A DNA stretch of 64,000 bases from positions 91,058,501 through 91,122,500 of the forward strand of contig NC_083692.1 of assembly GCF_033118175.1 (NCBI RefSeq). Direction: 5' to 3'. The notes under the pieces were generated by a model. That model worked only from the letters and a program-made list of their open reading frames with translations. It searched no databases and was not told where the DNA came from. This DNA comes from Dama dama (lineage: Eukaryota; Chordata; Mammalia; Artiodactyla; Cervidae). Shown piece after piece: positions 1-10,729 of the stretch (its first letter is position 1; every line of letters starts with the position of its first letter). The translations under genes and the position numbers were made by a program.

Positions 1-1316
1 CTGGAACCTCTGTTGCAACTCCTCACAGTTGAGCTCTATCTGCTGCTCAATCCTGCTTCCCTTGCTCCCTTAGAGGTACTGTTTCTTGAAAATACTTCCT
101 AGTAGAACTCTTTAGCACAAATCTCCACTTGATAATATGTTTCCTGACTGATCTGACCCGCAAGAGCTAAAGCCACAACCAGCCACAGGAAATTACTCTT
201 CAAGCATTGTTCTGGAGTCAGATCCCATTCTGGCCAGCTGGAACACCCACCCATTCAGAGTTCTCAACCAGAAAAGTACTCTATTGCCAAAAGTTAAGAT
301 CTGATTAGGGAGAAATGGGACTTGAGACCTGGAATAAAGACATAGTTGGATTAACCCATCAACCTTGAAAACCCCACATCCCCCTGAACTCTCTGGGCCT
401 GTAGAAGTGGCCCATTTCCTCCCCTTTTAAAGATTAATCCTTCTCTATTGCTTAAGGATGGTACAGAGGCCCTGAAAGACAACAGTTATTCCTTTCAGGC
501 TGCATGCTACCTCCCTTCCTAGCAAAAAAGATTTGTAACCAAGAAAATAAAGTGAGAATAAGGTTTGTGGATACAGATGCAGCATAGGTAGATGACTGAA
601 TTTAAATAGGGTGGAGCTAGTATACAATGAATTTAACTAGTTGGCAAATACAGACTGGAAGAGGGCTTATCTGCAAGATGGTGACTGATGCTATATCATG
701 GAACTTAAAGTGGGTTAAGGAGGGAAGGTGGACTTACGGGAAGAATGGGTAAAAGTCACTAAAATGAGAGATGAAGGACAGAGTTGTGATGAGATTGAAG
801 AATAGGAGTACTACGAAGAATGAGCAGAAAGGAGGGGGCGTGGTCAGAGAATGTGGTACTTGTCCCTGAGATTTCAGAGGTGGGCAGCTGTTGATGATGG
901 CAAGGCCTAGGAGTGGGTTGCTGAGGTGGGGATGGAGGAGAGTTTTGTTGGAGATGAGGAGGAAGTCAGGGTACTAATAGGAAGAGTGCTGGATGAATCA
1001 CATGTATGGATGTTGGAGTCACCTAGAGTGTTGGAGGAGATAGGTAGGGGCATAGGAGAAGGAAGTGAGCCAGGTTCTAGACTCATCTAGAGCAAGGAGC
1101 AGGGAGCAAGAGGTAGACACATGTGACAGAAATAAGGAGGGGCCATTCGTATTCACCCAACAGGTGAATCTATATTTGTACACGGCACACTGCCCAGCAG
1201 GCAGTAATAAATACTTGGAAACCGTAGCATGGAGGCATCTGTTTGATGGCATGCTCCTAGACGTGGGTCAACACAGTGGTCTTTTATGAGAGCGTAAAAT
1301 AGAGCAGTGCACCAAC
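1..1316 (-). other. BHMT intron 2 (3' part outside window)
   Basis: Unique-looking intronic DNA. I found no sequence resembling BHMT exon 3 on either strand and no recognisable young repeat. Short reading frames here do not match anything I know. Confidence 0.6.
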
Positions 1317-1449
1317 CTGCTTCTGGGTGTTCCACGGCGGCTTCTGGGGTCCAGGGCCCTGCCTTCACGTAGCCCCTCTTCTCCAGCGCGAAGACAAACC
1401 CTCCATCTCCGATGATGACCTCTCCAGAGTTCAGCCGTTCCAGGATGCC
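1317..1449 (-). CDS. BHMT: BHMT coding exon 2
   Basis: This 133-base minus-strand exon has an ATTAG acceptor ending at 1450 and a GTTGGT donor starting at 1316. It encodes GILERLNSGEVIIGDGGFVF and continues through LEKRGYVKAGPWTPEAAVEHPEA. The GDGG loop is the family's homocysteine-binding element. The exon ends after the first base of a codon, so it needs a phase-1 exon 3 outside the window. Protein similarity to BHMT2 exon 2 at 50988-51120 is obvious by eye. Confidence 0.95.
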
Positions 1450-4400
1450 CTAATGTTGTGGGGGGGAGGGGATGGAGAAAATGAAAAATGAATCATTTGA
1501 ATTTTTAATACAATTTTCTACTCATTTCTACAATAGAACTTTTGCTCTCATGTTGTTGAGAAGTATTATTTCTTTAAATTCTCAGAAAATACATATATAT
1601 TTTATTCAGAAATTTGTGACTATGAGGCAAACCATCAGAATGCTCATATAATAAAAGCTTGTGTATCCATGTATATGTGCCAGGGATGGGGGTTTTTTAG
1701 AACACACTAAATAGTATTTGAAGGATATTGTGGGAGGATGTTATGTTTGAATAAATATCTTCAGAAAGATTAAATGAAAAGGTTTTGTTGTAAAGCCTCA
1801 AATGAATCCTTAAGCACACATTCTTAAAACGGTGACTGTTAGTCTTTCTCCTTTTTCTATCAATAAGCAAAAGAGAGGATTATGTTTTATAAAGAAGTTG
1901 AAGTGGCATATGATGCTACAAAAGCGTTTTGAGACTGAGAAGTCAAAATATATTTGATGAGGACAGAAGGCAGAAGATACCACCACAAAGATGGCCAAAT
2001 CAATTAAAGATTAATGTCTTTGGTGCTAAAATTCAGTTTCCATAACAGCAGCTGCATTATGCTGTCCAGAAAGTTGTAAGTATGCATGGCCTGCTCTCTG
2101 CAAGTAAGAGAACTGGGAAGAGACCAGTAAATAAAATATTTGTAAACTGATTTCCAGTCCAACTTGCATACCTATTCCATTTATTGTACATGTAATTATT
2201 ACCCTGGTGTTAAAATAGCAACTTTGAACTTAATATTTTTAAAGTGATTTGTGAATTAGTAATATTCTTGTAGAATAATTTTTTATTTCAAAATATTATA
2301 AATTTAAAAATAAAAGGTTACTCTGATTTTGTGTGCGTGTATATGCTAAGTCACTTCAGTCGTGTCTGACTCTGTGATCCTATGGACTGTTGCCTGCCAG
2401 GCCCTTCTGTCCATGGGATTCTCCAGGCAAGAATACTGGAGTGGGTTGCCATGCACTCCTCCAGGGCATCTTCCCGACCACAGATAGAACCTGTGTCTCC
2501 TGCAACGCAGGCGGATTCTTTACCACTGAGCCACCAGGGAAACCTCTCTCTGATTTTACAAAGGAGGAATTAAAGTCCAGAGTCTCTGAGTAATTTACAG
2601 TCTCCCAGGTCAGCCCCTAGAGGATTCACTGATTATTTTACCCTCAAATAGTATCTAGATTTGATTTTAAATGGGAGAGAGGAGAGTGGGACAGCCCTGA
2701 AAAGATCATGTAAAGTGATAACCTGGAATGTACATACCTACTGTGTTCCATTTATTGCCATTAATGGTTAATAAATGCTGATGTAACAAAGGTTACAAAA
2801 TCTGAGAGGCAGTCATAAGAATTTGAATGGCATCTTGAGTCCTTACCGCCTTCTGCCCCACCCCATGTGAACTCAACAGCTGGTGCTCAGAGAAAAGAAA
2901 CATCTGACGTTTCTACTTTAAAGCAGTAAAACAGGAGGATGTGCTGTCTGTTCTTCTTTGTTTAAATTGTGAAGTAATTTTACAGTTGCTTCACAATGCT
3001 GTTAGTTTCTGCTGCACCACACAGTGAATCAGCCATACATATACATACATCCGCTCTTTTAGATTTCGTTCCCATTTAGGTCACCACAGATCGCTGAGTC
3101 GAGTGTCCCGTGCTAAACAGGAGGCTCTCATTAATTATCTGTTTTATACACGGCAGTGGACACATGTCAGTCCCAATGTCCCAGTTCATCCTGCCCCACG
3201 CTTCCCTTCTTGGTAACCCTAAGTTTGTCCTCTACATCTATGACTCTATTTCTGCTTTGCCAATATGTTTATCTGTACCATTTTCCTGGATTCCACATAT
3301 ATGTGTTTTCTATTCTTGGATAGCTTTTCCAGATAGAAAAAATTCAAGTATTGAAGTCCATGAGATAACAACTACAAAGTATAGAATTCATCACATGTGA
3401 TTTCGAAATCCAAATACCTGCCATGATTACAATGTGTCTAAATGTCACATCTTAAAACTACAGCTTTGATCATTATGACCCAGTTAATAAGAAAAATGGA
3501 TATATTGCTAATCAGTAGAGTTGTATAAAAATATGAACAACAGTCACATACATGAGATATGACTGGCTACAAATTTCATTTGGGTGAAATAATTCATACT
3601 TGGTTCAGTCACCTAGAAACTCTCACTGAGCTCTTGTGTGTGTTTTCAGACTTTGGTGCCACGGCATCTTCATGTACAGCGTAGCTAGCAATCTGATATT
3701 TGGTGGCGAAGTGGCTGGTGGTGATTCAGTTACCAGGCTGTACATTAATTTATTGAACAATTTCATCAGGAAAAACACTTAGATTCTACTGCATTTTAAT
3801 TTTAAAATTGTATTTATTTATTTTTAATTGGAGGATAATTACTTTACGATGTTGTGTGGGTTTGGATGAACCCAGAGCCTGTTATGCTTTCCTGGTGACT
3901 CAGACAGTAAAGAATCTCCCTGCAATGCAGGAGACCCATGTTCCATCCCTGGGTTGGGAAGATCCCCTGGAGGAGGGAATGGCAACCCACTCCAGTATTC
4001 TTGCCTGGAGAACCCACAGACAGAGCAGCCTGGAGGGCTACATCCATGAGGTTCACAGAGTCAGACTCGACTGAGTGACTGAGCACATGGGAGGCACTGA
4101 GCCTCTTATACAGAGTGAAAGTCGGAAAGAAAAAGCAAGCATTGTTTATTAATACATGTATATGGGATCTAGAAAAATGGTACCGATGAGCCTATCTGCA
4201 GGGCAGGAATGGAGATGCACATGTAGAGAATGGACTTGTGCATTTTTAAATAACTTGAAATTCCGACTTTTCTGTTCCTTTTTTTTGTTTTAAAATGGAA
4301 TGTGCTATGAGAAATTGCTCAAGACACTGTTTGTGAAAAGGTGTTGCAAAGCAGTGTTTAATATCAGACTGTTTTTGTTTAAAAAGTACATATTTGCTAG

Positions 4401-6016
4401 ACAATAAACTCGCAGAATATGCATCAAAATGCAGCAGACAATGCTGTTAGTGGTGTTCCTAGCTGTTTACAACAAACAAGCTTTGTAACCTATTTTAATT
4501 TTAACCAGAAGTTTAGACATGGTATTGTCCATATTTTAACAGTGACATAGGCATGGAAACCAGCTTACCAAAGAAACTTTTTTCTTCTCCTTTTATGTCC
4601 ATCTTGCTAAAGTAATCCTTTAAAATGTTTCATTTCGTGAGTTTGAGTTTGGGGAGTGGATTAGAATTTATGGCAATGCAAATGGGCCAAAGCAAAAATA
4701 TTTTTAAAATCTTTATGCGAATCATCCTTTCCAGCCATATATTATTTTAGTAGATGTAGGGATTGGGAAAAATTCTCTCTCTAATTGAACAGGTGACAGC
4801 CTATAAGCAATGGCCATCTCAACATCTTAAATCCTTGGACTTCATGGCATTAAAATTTTTTAATTGCATTTTTTTTTCCTTATGTGGAGGTATTTTTGAG
4901 GTGGGATCATCCCTTTAGAAACTAGGTACAACCCATTTCTAGAAGGCTGCTGCTGCTGCTGCTAAGTCGCTTCAGTCGTGTCCGACTCTGTGCAACCCCG
5001 TAGATGGCAGCCCACCAGGCTCCCCCTTCCCTAGGATTCTCCAGAGGGATGACTGGCAATGAATTTGTCCTCACGGGTATAGTTGGCCAGCACTGTCTCC
5101 TTCCTTGCCATTCCCTGGCCTCTGCCAGGCATGGGGCCGGGTGCTTTGACACCCAAGGGGCAAGGATACTCCCTGCCTCCGTCCTTCTCATCCTGCTTCC
5201 AGCTGTAACCTTGTTATCAGTCCATCCACCCATCCATCCACCCCTTCCCTCCCCGACTCCCCGGCCTCCCACCCCCACCCCAACCCCGCAACACCCAACT
5301 AGAAGAAGGCCTGCAGTCTGGACGGAAACACTAGTCCCAAGGGAACGGTGGGCTTCTTACTGGATTTTTATTTTAAAAACTCAGCAGTCCTTTCTCAATA
5401 TCTTAGAGCCATTGTGCTTAATTTTTCTTAAACAGTCTTTTCGAGGCCTGCACTGTACACTGTTCAGTGACTTCCGAATCCAAACTGCCTGTGAAAACTT
5501 ACCATTATCCAGCCAATGCCAGAGCCTTAGGACTGGTGAGAACCTTGCAGGGTGGGGTCCCCAAGACGAAACGGTTGGAGCCTAGGCTCGCGCCTTCTCT
5601 CGCTAAGGGCACCGAGGGGTGCGCGCAGACCTGGAGGAACCCAGGGCGCGCAGCAGGCGACTCCAAGTCCCACCTCCCACCGCCAGAGGGGAGGGAACTC
5701 GCACCTGTGGGTCTAGGAGCCGCATCTGGGGAGTGCTCTGGTCTTGGGGTGCAGGACTCAGAGCTTTAGGGGTGCCCTGGAGTTGGGGGTCACATAGCTC
5801 TAGAGGGCGCTGTGGTCAGGGGACAGGGGTCGGGGCTCAGAGGCTCCTTGGTGTTCTGGAAGCAGCAGTTCTGGGGGCCCGGGGCTCTCTCCAGGCTGGG
5901 GGGTGGGGCGGGGCTGGGGGGCTTCTGCTCTCTCCAGACTGGGGTGCGGGGCTGGCCGATCTAAACCCTGAGCACACACTCACCTTCTTGGCATTTTTGC
6001 CGCCAGCCGGTGCCAT
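1317..6016 (-). CDS. BHMT: BHMT gene, 5' part (coding exons 1 and 2)
   Basis: BHMT moves a methyl group from betaine to homocysteine, giving methionine and dimethylglycine; it is a cytosolic, zinc-dependent enzyme of liver and kidney. Only the first two coding exons lie in the window: 6016-5984 (11 codons) and 1449-1317 (133 bases, phase 1 at its end). Joined, they give the N-terminus with the GDGG loop that binds homocysteine in the family, followed by the conserved stretch ending AVEHPEA. Exon 3 onward lies beyond the left edge. Exon 2 has the same length and phase as BHMT2 exon 2, as expected for tandem duplicates. BHMT rather than BHMT2 is called because of the MAPAGGKNAKK start, the GDGGF (not GDGSF) loop, and because a separate complete BHMT2 lies downstream in the window. 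Confidence 0.95.
2321..2557 (-). repeat. Bov-tA SINE with 10-base TSD
   Basis: The plus strand shows the reverse complement of the ruminant tRNA-Glu-derived SINE, from the gtcgtgtctgactctgtg motif to gagccaccaggga. The sequence ctctgatttt flanks it at 2321-2330 and 2548-2557 as a target-site duplication, fixing the element at 2331-2547. Confidence 0.9.
2958..3325 (-). repeat. L1 3'-UTR fragment, antisense
   Basis: Antisense copy of the artiodactyl L1 3' untranslated region, recognised by the cacagtgaatcagccataca, ttttatacacggcagtgga and ggattccacatatatgtg landmarks. It has diverged by many substitutions and lacks an intact poly(A) tail. Confidence 0.7.
3800..4240. repeat. L1 3' fragments in both orientations, split by a SINE
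   Basis: Bases 3808-3860 are the antisense extreme 3' end of L1 (tttttaattggaggataatt). From 3862 the sense L1 sequence starts (tggatgaacccagagcctgt), is broken by a SINE and resumes at 4100 through the gggatctagaaaaatggtac block to about 4240. It ends without a tail. Confidence 0.65.
3886..4098 (+). repeat. Bov-tA SINE inserted in L1
   Basis: Sense SINE starting at the tttcctggtgactcag head and running to the gagtgactgag end. The L1 sequence gagcctgttat (3875-3885) is repeated as gagcctcttat (4099-4109), an 11-base duplication with one mismatch, which shows it inserted into the older L1. Confidence 0.88.
4945..5046 (-). repeat. Truncated Bov-A2/Bov-tA monomer
   Basis: The SINE 3' part on the minus strand, with a (gct)n tail, gtcgcttcagtcgtgtccga and ggcagcccaccaggctcccc. 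It stops at gattctccagag, so the tRNA-related head is missing. A CTCF-like motif lies within it at 4997-5011. Confidence 0.8.
5797..5811 (+). promoter_or_regulatory. CTCF-like motif in BHMT intron 1
   Basis: gctctagagggcgct matches 13 of 15 positions of the CTCF core consensus CCASYAGRKGGCRSY, with the 12-base core fully matched. It lies 205 bases downstream of the BHMT start codon in transcript direction. Binding is inferred from the motif only. Confidence 0.45.
5984..6016 (-). CDS. BHMT: BHMT coding exon 1
   Basis: On the minus strand the ATG at 6016-6014 opens MAPAGGKNAKK and is followed directly by a GTGAG splice donor at 5983. The start has an A at -3 and a G at +4, a strong initiation context. 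The exon is phase 0 at its end, like BHMT2 exon 1, also 11 codons long. The lysine-rich end joins GILERL at the start of exon 2, as in the family. Confidence 0.93.
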
Positions 6017-6200
6017 TTTCCTGGTGTCCCGGACCGCACCTAACCCGGTGGATGGATGAGGAGAGTGCTTCCCCCTGCGAAGCCTGGAGCCGCGGCCGGG
6101 TTCTTTATACCCGCTGCTCCGGGTGTGGGTTTCCCCAGCCTCTGCGCGGTCCAACAAGGGCCTTGGGCGGGGAACACGCCCACCAGCCCTTTATCCTTGC
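6017..6200 (-). promoter_or_regulatory. BHMT: BHMT core promoter with TATA box
   Basis: Read on the minus strand, GTATAAAGAA places a TATA box (TATAAAG) at plus positions 6109-6103, 87-93 bases before the ATG. A start site about 25-30 bases further on, near 6073-6080, would leave a 5' UTR of roughly 60 bases. A GC box (GGGCGGGG) sits at 6165-6172. The TATA spacing supports a focused, tissue-specific promoter. The exact start site is inferred, not seen. Confidence 0.65.
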
Positions 6201-6617
6201 CTGTCGCTGCTTGGGAACTTGTATTAGGAGTTGGTGATCGAAATTATTCTCCCAAATGGGTGAACTTATCCGGAAGAAAATTAGAAAAATATAAATAAAC
6301 AATGAGGTTGCCCCGCGCTCAGGTTTCAGACCTAATCTGAGCCCGACCCTTCTTTTCCTCTCGCAGGTCCTCGAACTCAGTTGATTTCTCCCTTGCCTGG
6401 GATCATGCCCCATTAGTCATGCACCTTCAGTCGCTAGGCCAGACCCCCAAGAATTCCATCCAATGCCCAAATATTTGTCAAAGGCCAAGGATACAAGATT
6501 ATTGAATGGGGATTATTGAATGACTATAAAATGTGACCTCCAGTGTGATACACACCCAGTGGTTATGTATCTGAACAAAATATGACATTTACTGAAGGGT
6601 CCGATACTAGCCCTCCA

Positions 6618-6620
<3 letters not shown>

Positions 6621-6662
<42 letters not shown>
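6621..6662. repeat. (GT)n microsatellite upstream of BHMT
   Basis: An uninterrupted run of about 21 GT units. It lies roughly 510 bases upstream of the BHMT TATA box, so length variation could be tested for effects on BHMT expression. Confidence 0.97.
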
Positions 6663-6663
<1 letters not shown>

Positions 6664-7426
6664 CAAAATGAACTTTGCCCTTGTATCCAAACATGCCTTA
6701 CAGTTTCTAATGATATCTTTGCAATATTTGACAAGGACAAACACTTGATGTTTATATATGATAGTGGAAATGTACTTTATAGACTTAAAAATTCAGTGTG
6801 AAAACTGTTTAAAAATGAACAGCATTAGAGAAACTGGAGGAAAACAGAAATGTTAACAGTAGTTATCTTTTGATGGTAGAGTTAGGTCTTGCTTTTATTT
6901 CATTCATTATGCTTTACTGTATTTGCCAAAATTTCTTTACAATGGGAACATACTCACTTTAAAATAATGAAAACATTACTTTAAAAAGTGTTTAACATGA
7001 CAATAAATAGCATAAAGAACAACTAAGTCTGAAATAGAGTTCAGAAACTTTTACCTAAATACATAAAAGGTTTGTATGTGGAACAACACCTCTATTTGAA
7101 CAAATGCAAAGAGGGAAATTACTGTAGTAAATGATGATTTAATACAAATAAAATGATGTACACGAGATAAAACTGAAAAAGCAGAGAAGTCCTTTTGCTT
7201 CAGGTAATTGTCAAGTTTAGAATGGAAAAAAATGAATGCATATATTGTAACGCAAATGATCTATTATTTCACTTGTCCAGCAAGAATAAGGCATGAGATA
7301 TCATAGGCATTCTTCACAGTCACTAGATGTTCGATCATGGCAGGATTGGACTATATGAATAGGCAATAGTTCAGTAGTTTAATGCATTAACTACTCATAG
7401 TCTCAACCAGAGGATTTTAGATTGAG

Positions 7427-7637
7427 CCTTGCTAGGGTGGCTTAGACTGTAAAGAATCTGCCTGCAATGCAGGAGACCTGGGTTCGATCCCCGGGTTGGG
7501 AAGATCCCCTGGAGAAGAGAATGACTGCCCACTCCAGTACTCTTCCTGGAGAATTCCATGGACAGAGGAGCCTGGCGGAACATAGTCCATGGGGTCACAA
7601 AGAGTCAGACACAACTGCGCAACTAACACTTGCACAC
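7427..7637 (+). repeat. Bov-tA SINE
   Basis: Sense copy from the ctagggtggcttagactgta head (A/B-box region of the tRNA-derived part) through gttcgatccccgggttggga to acaactgcgcaactaacac. It lies directly upstream of a second copy in the same orientation. Confidence 0.88.
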
Positions 7638-7647
7638 AGGACTTCAG

Positions 7648-7858
7648 CAGAGGCCCTAGTGGTAGAGAAGCCACCTGCCAATGCAGGCGAAGTAAGAAAT
7701 GCAAGTTCCATCCCTAAGTCGGAAAGATCCCCTGGAGAAGGAAATGACAACCCACTGCAGTATTCTTGCCTGGGAAACCCCAGGGTCAGAGGAGCCTGGT
7801 GGTCTATAGTCCATTGGGTCACAAAGAGTCAGACAGGACTGAAGCAACTTGGCGCAGG
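7648..7858 (+). repeat. Bov-tA SINE, second tandem copy
   Basis: Sense copy, more diverged in its tRNA-like head (gaggccctagtggtagagaa) and ending at actgaagcaacttggcgcag. It is separated from the previous SINE by about 10 bases. Confidence 0.85.
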
Positions 7859-7891
7859 GCTTAATAAAGACGCTGTGGCGGCGGGTACCAG

Positions 7892-7906
7892 GCGCTAGGG
7901 GGCGGT
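7892..7906 (+). promoter_or_regulatory. CTCF-like motif upstream of BHMT
   Basis: gcgctagggggcggt matches 13 of 15 positions of the CTCF core consensus and lies about 1.8 kb upstream of the BHMT TATA box, just past the end of a SINE. It has the same orientation as the motif at 5797. Binding is inferred. Confidence 0.45.
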
Positions 7907-8309
7907 ATCCGCGCTCGACAGTTAAAAACGGAAAACGGCCATTCTCAATTTCAGTTTGTCCGCCTTCAACAAAATTTAGGAGAGGTTTTAAACTAGCAGC
8001 AATTAATTTAAAAATGAATTGAAAAATTTCAGTAGATAATATAGACACCTGGCAAAAATTTAAAAGTCTTTCCCCGGTTGCTGTTCCCAGGTCAAGGTGT
8101 CCCTGGAGATAACCACTATTATCTGTTAACTATTTCTCCAGAATTCTGTGTGTGTGTAAGTGTACACATGTATCCACAAATATCTGTATTTAAATGAAGG
8201 GGATTTAATTTATTTAGACAGCTGTCCACTTTCACTTTTCTAAAATGACTAATGAGCAGCTGTTGAAATGACTTTGTTTTTCTTCAGCTTCTGAGTTTGT
8301 TCTACCTCA

Positions 8310-8344
8310 CCGCCCCCGCCCCGCCCCGCCGCCACTCCGATTGG
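8310..8344. promoter_or_regulatory. GC-box cluster beside an inverted CCAAT box
   Basis: Overlapping CCGCCCC units run from 8310 to 8334, and ATTGG (a reversed CCAAT) follows at 8340-8344, in otherwise AT-rich surroundings 2.2 kb upstream of the BHMT promoter. This resembles a small promoter or enhancer core. No exon is recognisable beside it. Confidence 0.35.
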
Positions 8345-8403
8345 CCGATTACAAAAAATTCCTGCGCCAGGAATTCCCATAAGAGCTAATCACTTCCACA
8401 GCT

Positions 8404-8560
8404 CACTTGGTGCTTACAATGTGCCGGGCACTACATTAAGCCTTTTATAACACACAATGTTATTTACTCCTCACAATTCTGTGAGGGAGACATCCCCTAT
8501 TTGTCCTCAAGAAGCATGAAGTCAGGGAGATACAGAAAGGTTATCGGTGTGATCTCTGAA
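8404..8560 (+). repeat. MIR
   Basis: Old tRNA-derived mammalian SINE: gtgcttacaatgtgccgggc, then a TTTATAACACA block and tcctcacaattctgtgaggg follow the MIR order. Confidence 0.7.
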
Positions 8561-9122
8561 GGCCTTGTGCCCCATTTCCAAAGTACCAAGTGCTGAGGTG
8601 GCTGGATGCCACCTGGGGAGTGAGTTCTGTGGTAGCTGTTCTTGGGAGGCTGCCCATGTTCTCTGTTCTCTGCTGGAGCAATGAGATGAAGAAAATCATA
8701 TAGCACTGAAGTCTTCGGCCTCCTACGAAGACATTTGGGTTTAGTCAAAATGGTAAATATTCATGATGGTTGAAACAGCATGATACTAGCTGCATGATCC
8801 TACGTAAGAATGGATGTTTCGTTGGGAAAATGCACAAAGGAGAGACTGCATCCCTATTTTCCTGCCAAGCCTCGAGGAGAATCCCAAGGTGTCCCTCGCA
8901 ACTAGACAGGAGTCCTGACATCGCTGAACAAACACGAGTTTTGAAGGGCCATCCCCGTCGTAACTCGAGAACATAACCCAGGTTCCAGCTGCAACTCCAG
9001 AAAAACAATGAGACTTTCCCCTCTCCAAGAGATGAGGCCCGATTCCCCTGAAATGCATGCAAAGTAAATCCGTGTTTCCCGTCAAACACGAAAGGAGACT
9101 TGACTTCCTTGATGGAAAATAG

Positions 9123-9300
9123 GGATTGGGGGCAGAAGGAGAAGGGGATGACAGAGGATGAGATGGCTGGATGGCATCACCAACTCGATGGACATGAGTT
9201 TGAGTAGACTCAGGGAGGTGGTGATGGACAGGGAGGCCTGGCGTGCTGCGATTCACGGGGTCACAAAGAGTCGGACACAACTGAGCAACTGAACTGAACT
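9123..9300 (+). repeat. BovB 3' end, sense
   Basis: Matches the end of the BovB ORF and tail: the RMRWLDGITNSM-type protein region, then gtcacaaagagtcggacaca and the gaactgaactga end. Only about 180 bases remain. It lies tail to tail with the following antisense BovB. Confidence 0.85.
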
Positions 9301-9324
9301 GAAGTGAACTAAAACGAAAGTGGC

Positions 9325-10729
9325 TTTCAGTTCAGTTCAGTTCAGTCACTCAGTCGTGTCCGACTCTTTGCGACCCCATGAACCACAGCACGCCAGGCCT
9401 CCCTGTCCATCACCAACTGTCGGAGGTTACCCAAACTCATGTCCATTGAATCGGTGATGCCATCCAACCATCTCATCCTCTGTCGTCCCCTTCTCCTTCT
9501 GCCCTCAATCTTTCCCAACATCAGGGTCTTTTCAAATGAGTCAGCTCTTCGCATCAGGTGGCCAAAATATTGGAGTTTCAGCTTCAATATCAGTGCCTCC
9601 AATGAACACCCAGGACTGATCTCCTTCAGGATGGACTGGTTGGATCTCCTTGCAGTCCAAGGGACTCTCAAGAGTCTTCTCCAACACCACAGTTCAAAAG
9701 CATCAATTCTTCAGCGCTCAGCTTTCTTTATAGTCCAACTCTCACATCCATACATGACTACTGGAAAAACCATAGCCTTGACTAGACGGACCTTTGTTGG
9801 CAAAGTAATGTCTCTGCTTTTTAATATGCTATCTAGGTTGGTCATAACTTTCCTTCCAAGGAGTAAGTGTCTTTTAATTCCATGGCTGCAATCACCATCT
9901 GCAGTGATTTTGGAGCCCCCAAAAATAAAGTCAGCCACTGTTTCCACTGTTTCCCCATCTATTTGCCATGAAGTGATGGGACCAGATGCCATGATCTTAG
10001 TTTTCTGAATATTGAGCTTTAAGCCAACTTTTTCACTCTCCTCTTTCACTTCCATCAAGAGGCTCTTTAGTTCTTCTTCACTTTCTGCCATAAGGGTGGT
10101 GTCATCTGCATATCTGAGGTTATTGATATTTCTCCTGGCAATCTTGATTCCAACTTGTGCTTCATCTAGCCCAGCGTTTCTCATGATGTACTCTGCATGT
10201 AAGTTAAATAAGCAGGGTGACAATATACAGCCTTGATGTACTCCTTTTCCTATTTGGAACCAGTCTGTTCCATGTCCAGTTCTAACTGTTACCTCCTGAC
10301 CTGCATATAGGTTTCTCAAGAGGCAGGTCAGGTGGTCTGGTATTCCCATCTCTTTCAGAATTTTCCACAGTTTATTGTGATTCACACTTTATTGTAATAT
10401 AATAAACGGTGAGCCACAGTTTATTGTGATCAAAGGCTTTGGCATAGTCAATAAAGCAGAAATAGATGTTTTTCTGGAACTCTCTTGCTTTTTCAATGAT
10501 CCAGCGGATGTTGGCAATTTGATCTCTGGTTCCTCTGCCTTTTCTAAAACCAGCTTGAACATCTGGAAGTTCATGGTTCACGTATTGCTGAAGCCTGGCT
10601 GGGAGAATTTTGAGCATTACTTTACTAGCGTGTGAGATGAGTGCAATTGTGAGGTAGTTTGAGCATTCTTTGGCATTGCCTTTCTTTGGGATTGGAATGA
10701 AAACTGACCTTTTCCAGTCCTGTGGCTAC
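9325..10729 (-). pseudogene. BovB (RTE) LINE, RT domain remnant
   Basis: Minus-strand BovB copy. The 224-residue open frame at 10385-9711 contains the reverse transcriptase core, including the YADDTTLMAE active-site motif, GVHQGCILSP and the C-terminal CESWTIKKAER block; a downstream frame (9671-9342) holds the rest of the C-terminus. The region before about 10729 is missing (5' truncation). Frameshifts and a 17-base duplication around a 32-base insert (10365-10430) disrupt it. This is a dead mobile-element copy, not a host gene. Confidence 0.92.

Larger units (their letters stand above)
1450..5983 (-). other. BHMT intron 1
   Basis: About 4.5 kb between coding exons 2 and 1. It holds a Bov-tA SINE (2331-2547), L1 3'-UTR pieces (2958-3325, 3800-4240) with a second SINE, a truncated SINE (4945-5046) and a GC-rich block at 5580-5983 next to exon 1. 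The stretches 1450-2320, 2560-2950, 3330-3800 and 4240-4930 show nothing I can name. Confidence 0.6.

Noticed and set aside
5004..5585. 193-codon open frame, plus strand
   Set aside because: It starts inside a truncated SINE, is rich in low-complexity Pro/Thr, has no family features, and lies in BHMT intron 1 on the opposite strand.
7467..7898. 143-codon frame and many 60-100-codon frames with phrases such as PGNPLQYSCLENPMD
   Set aside because: These are translations of Bov-tA/Bov-A2 SINEs in various frames, not genes.
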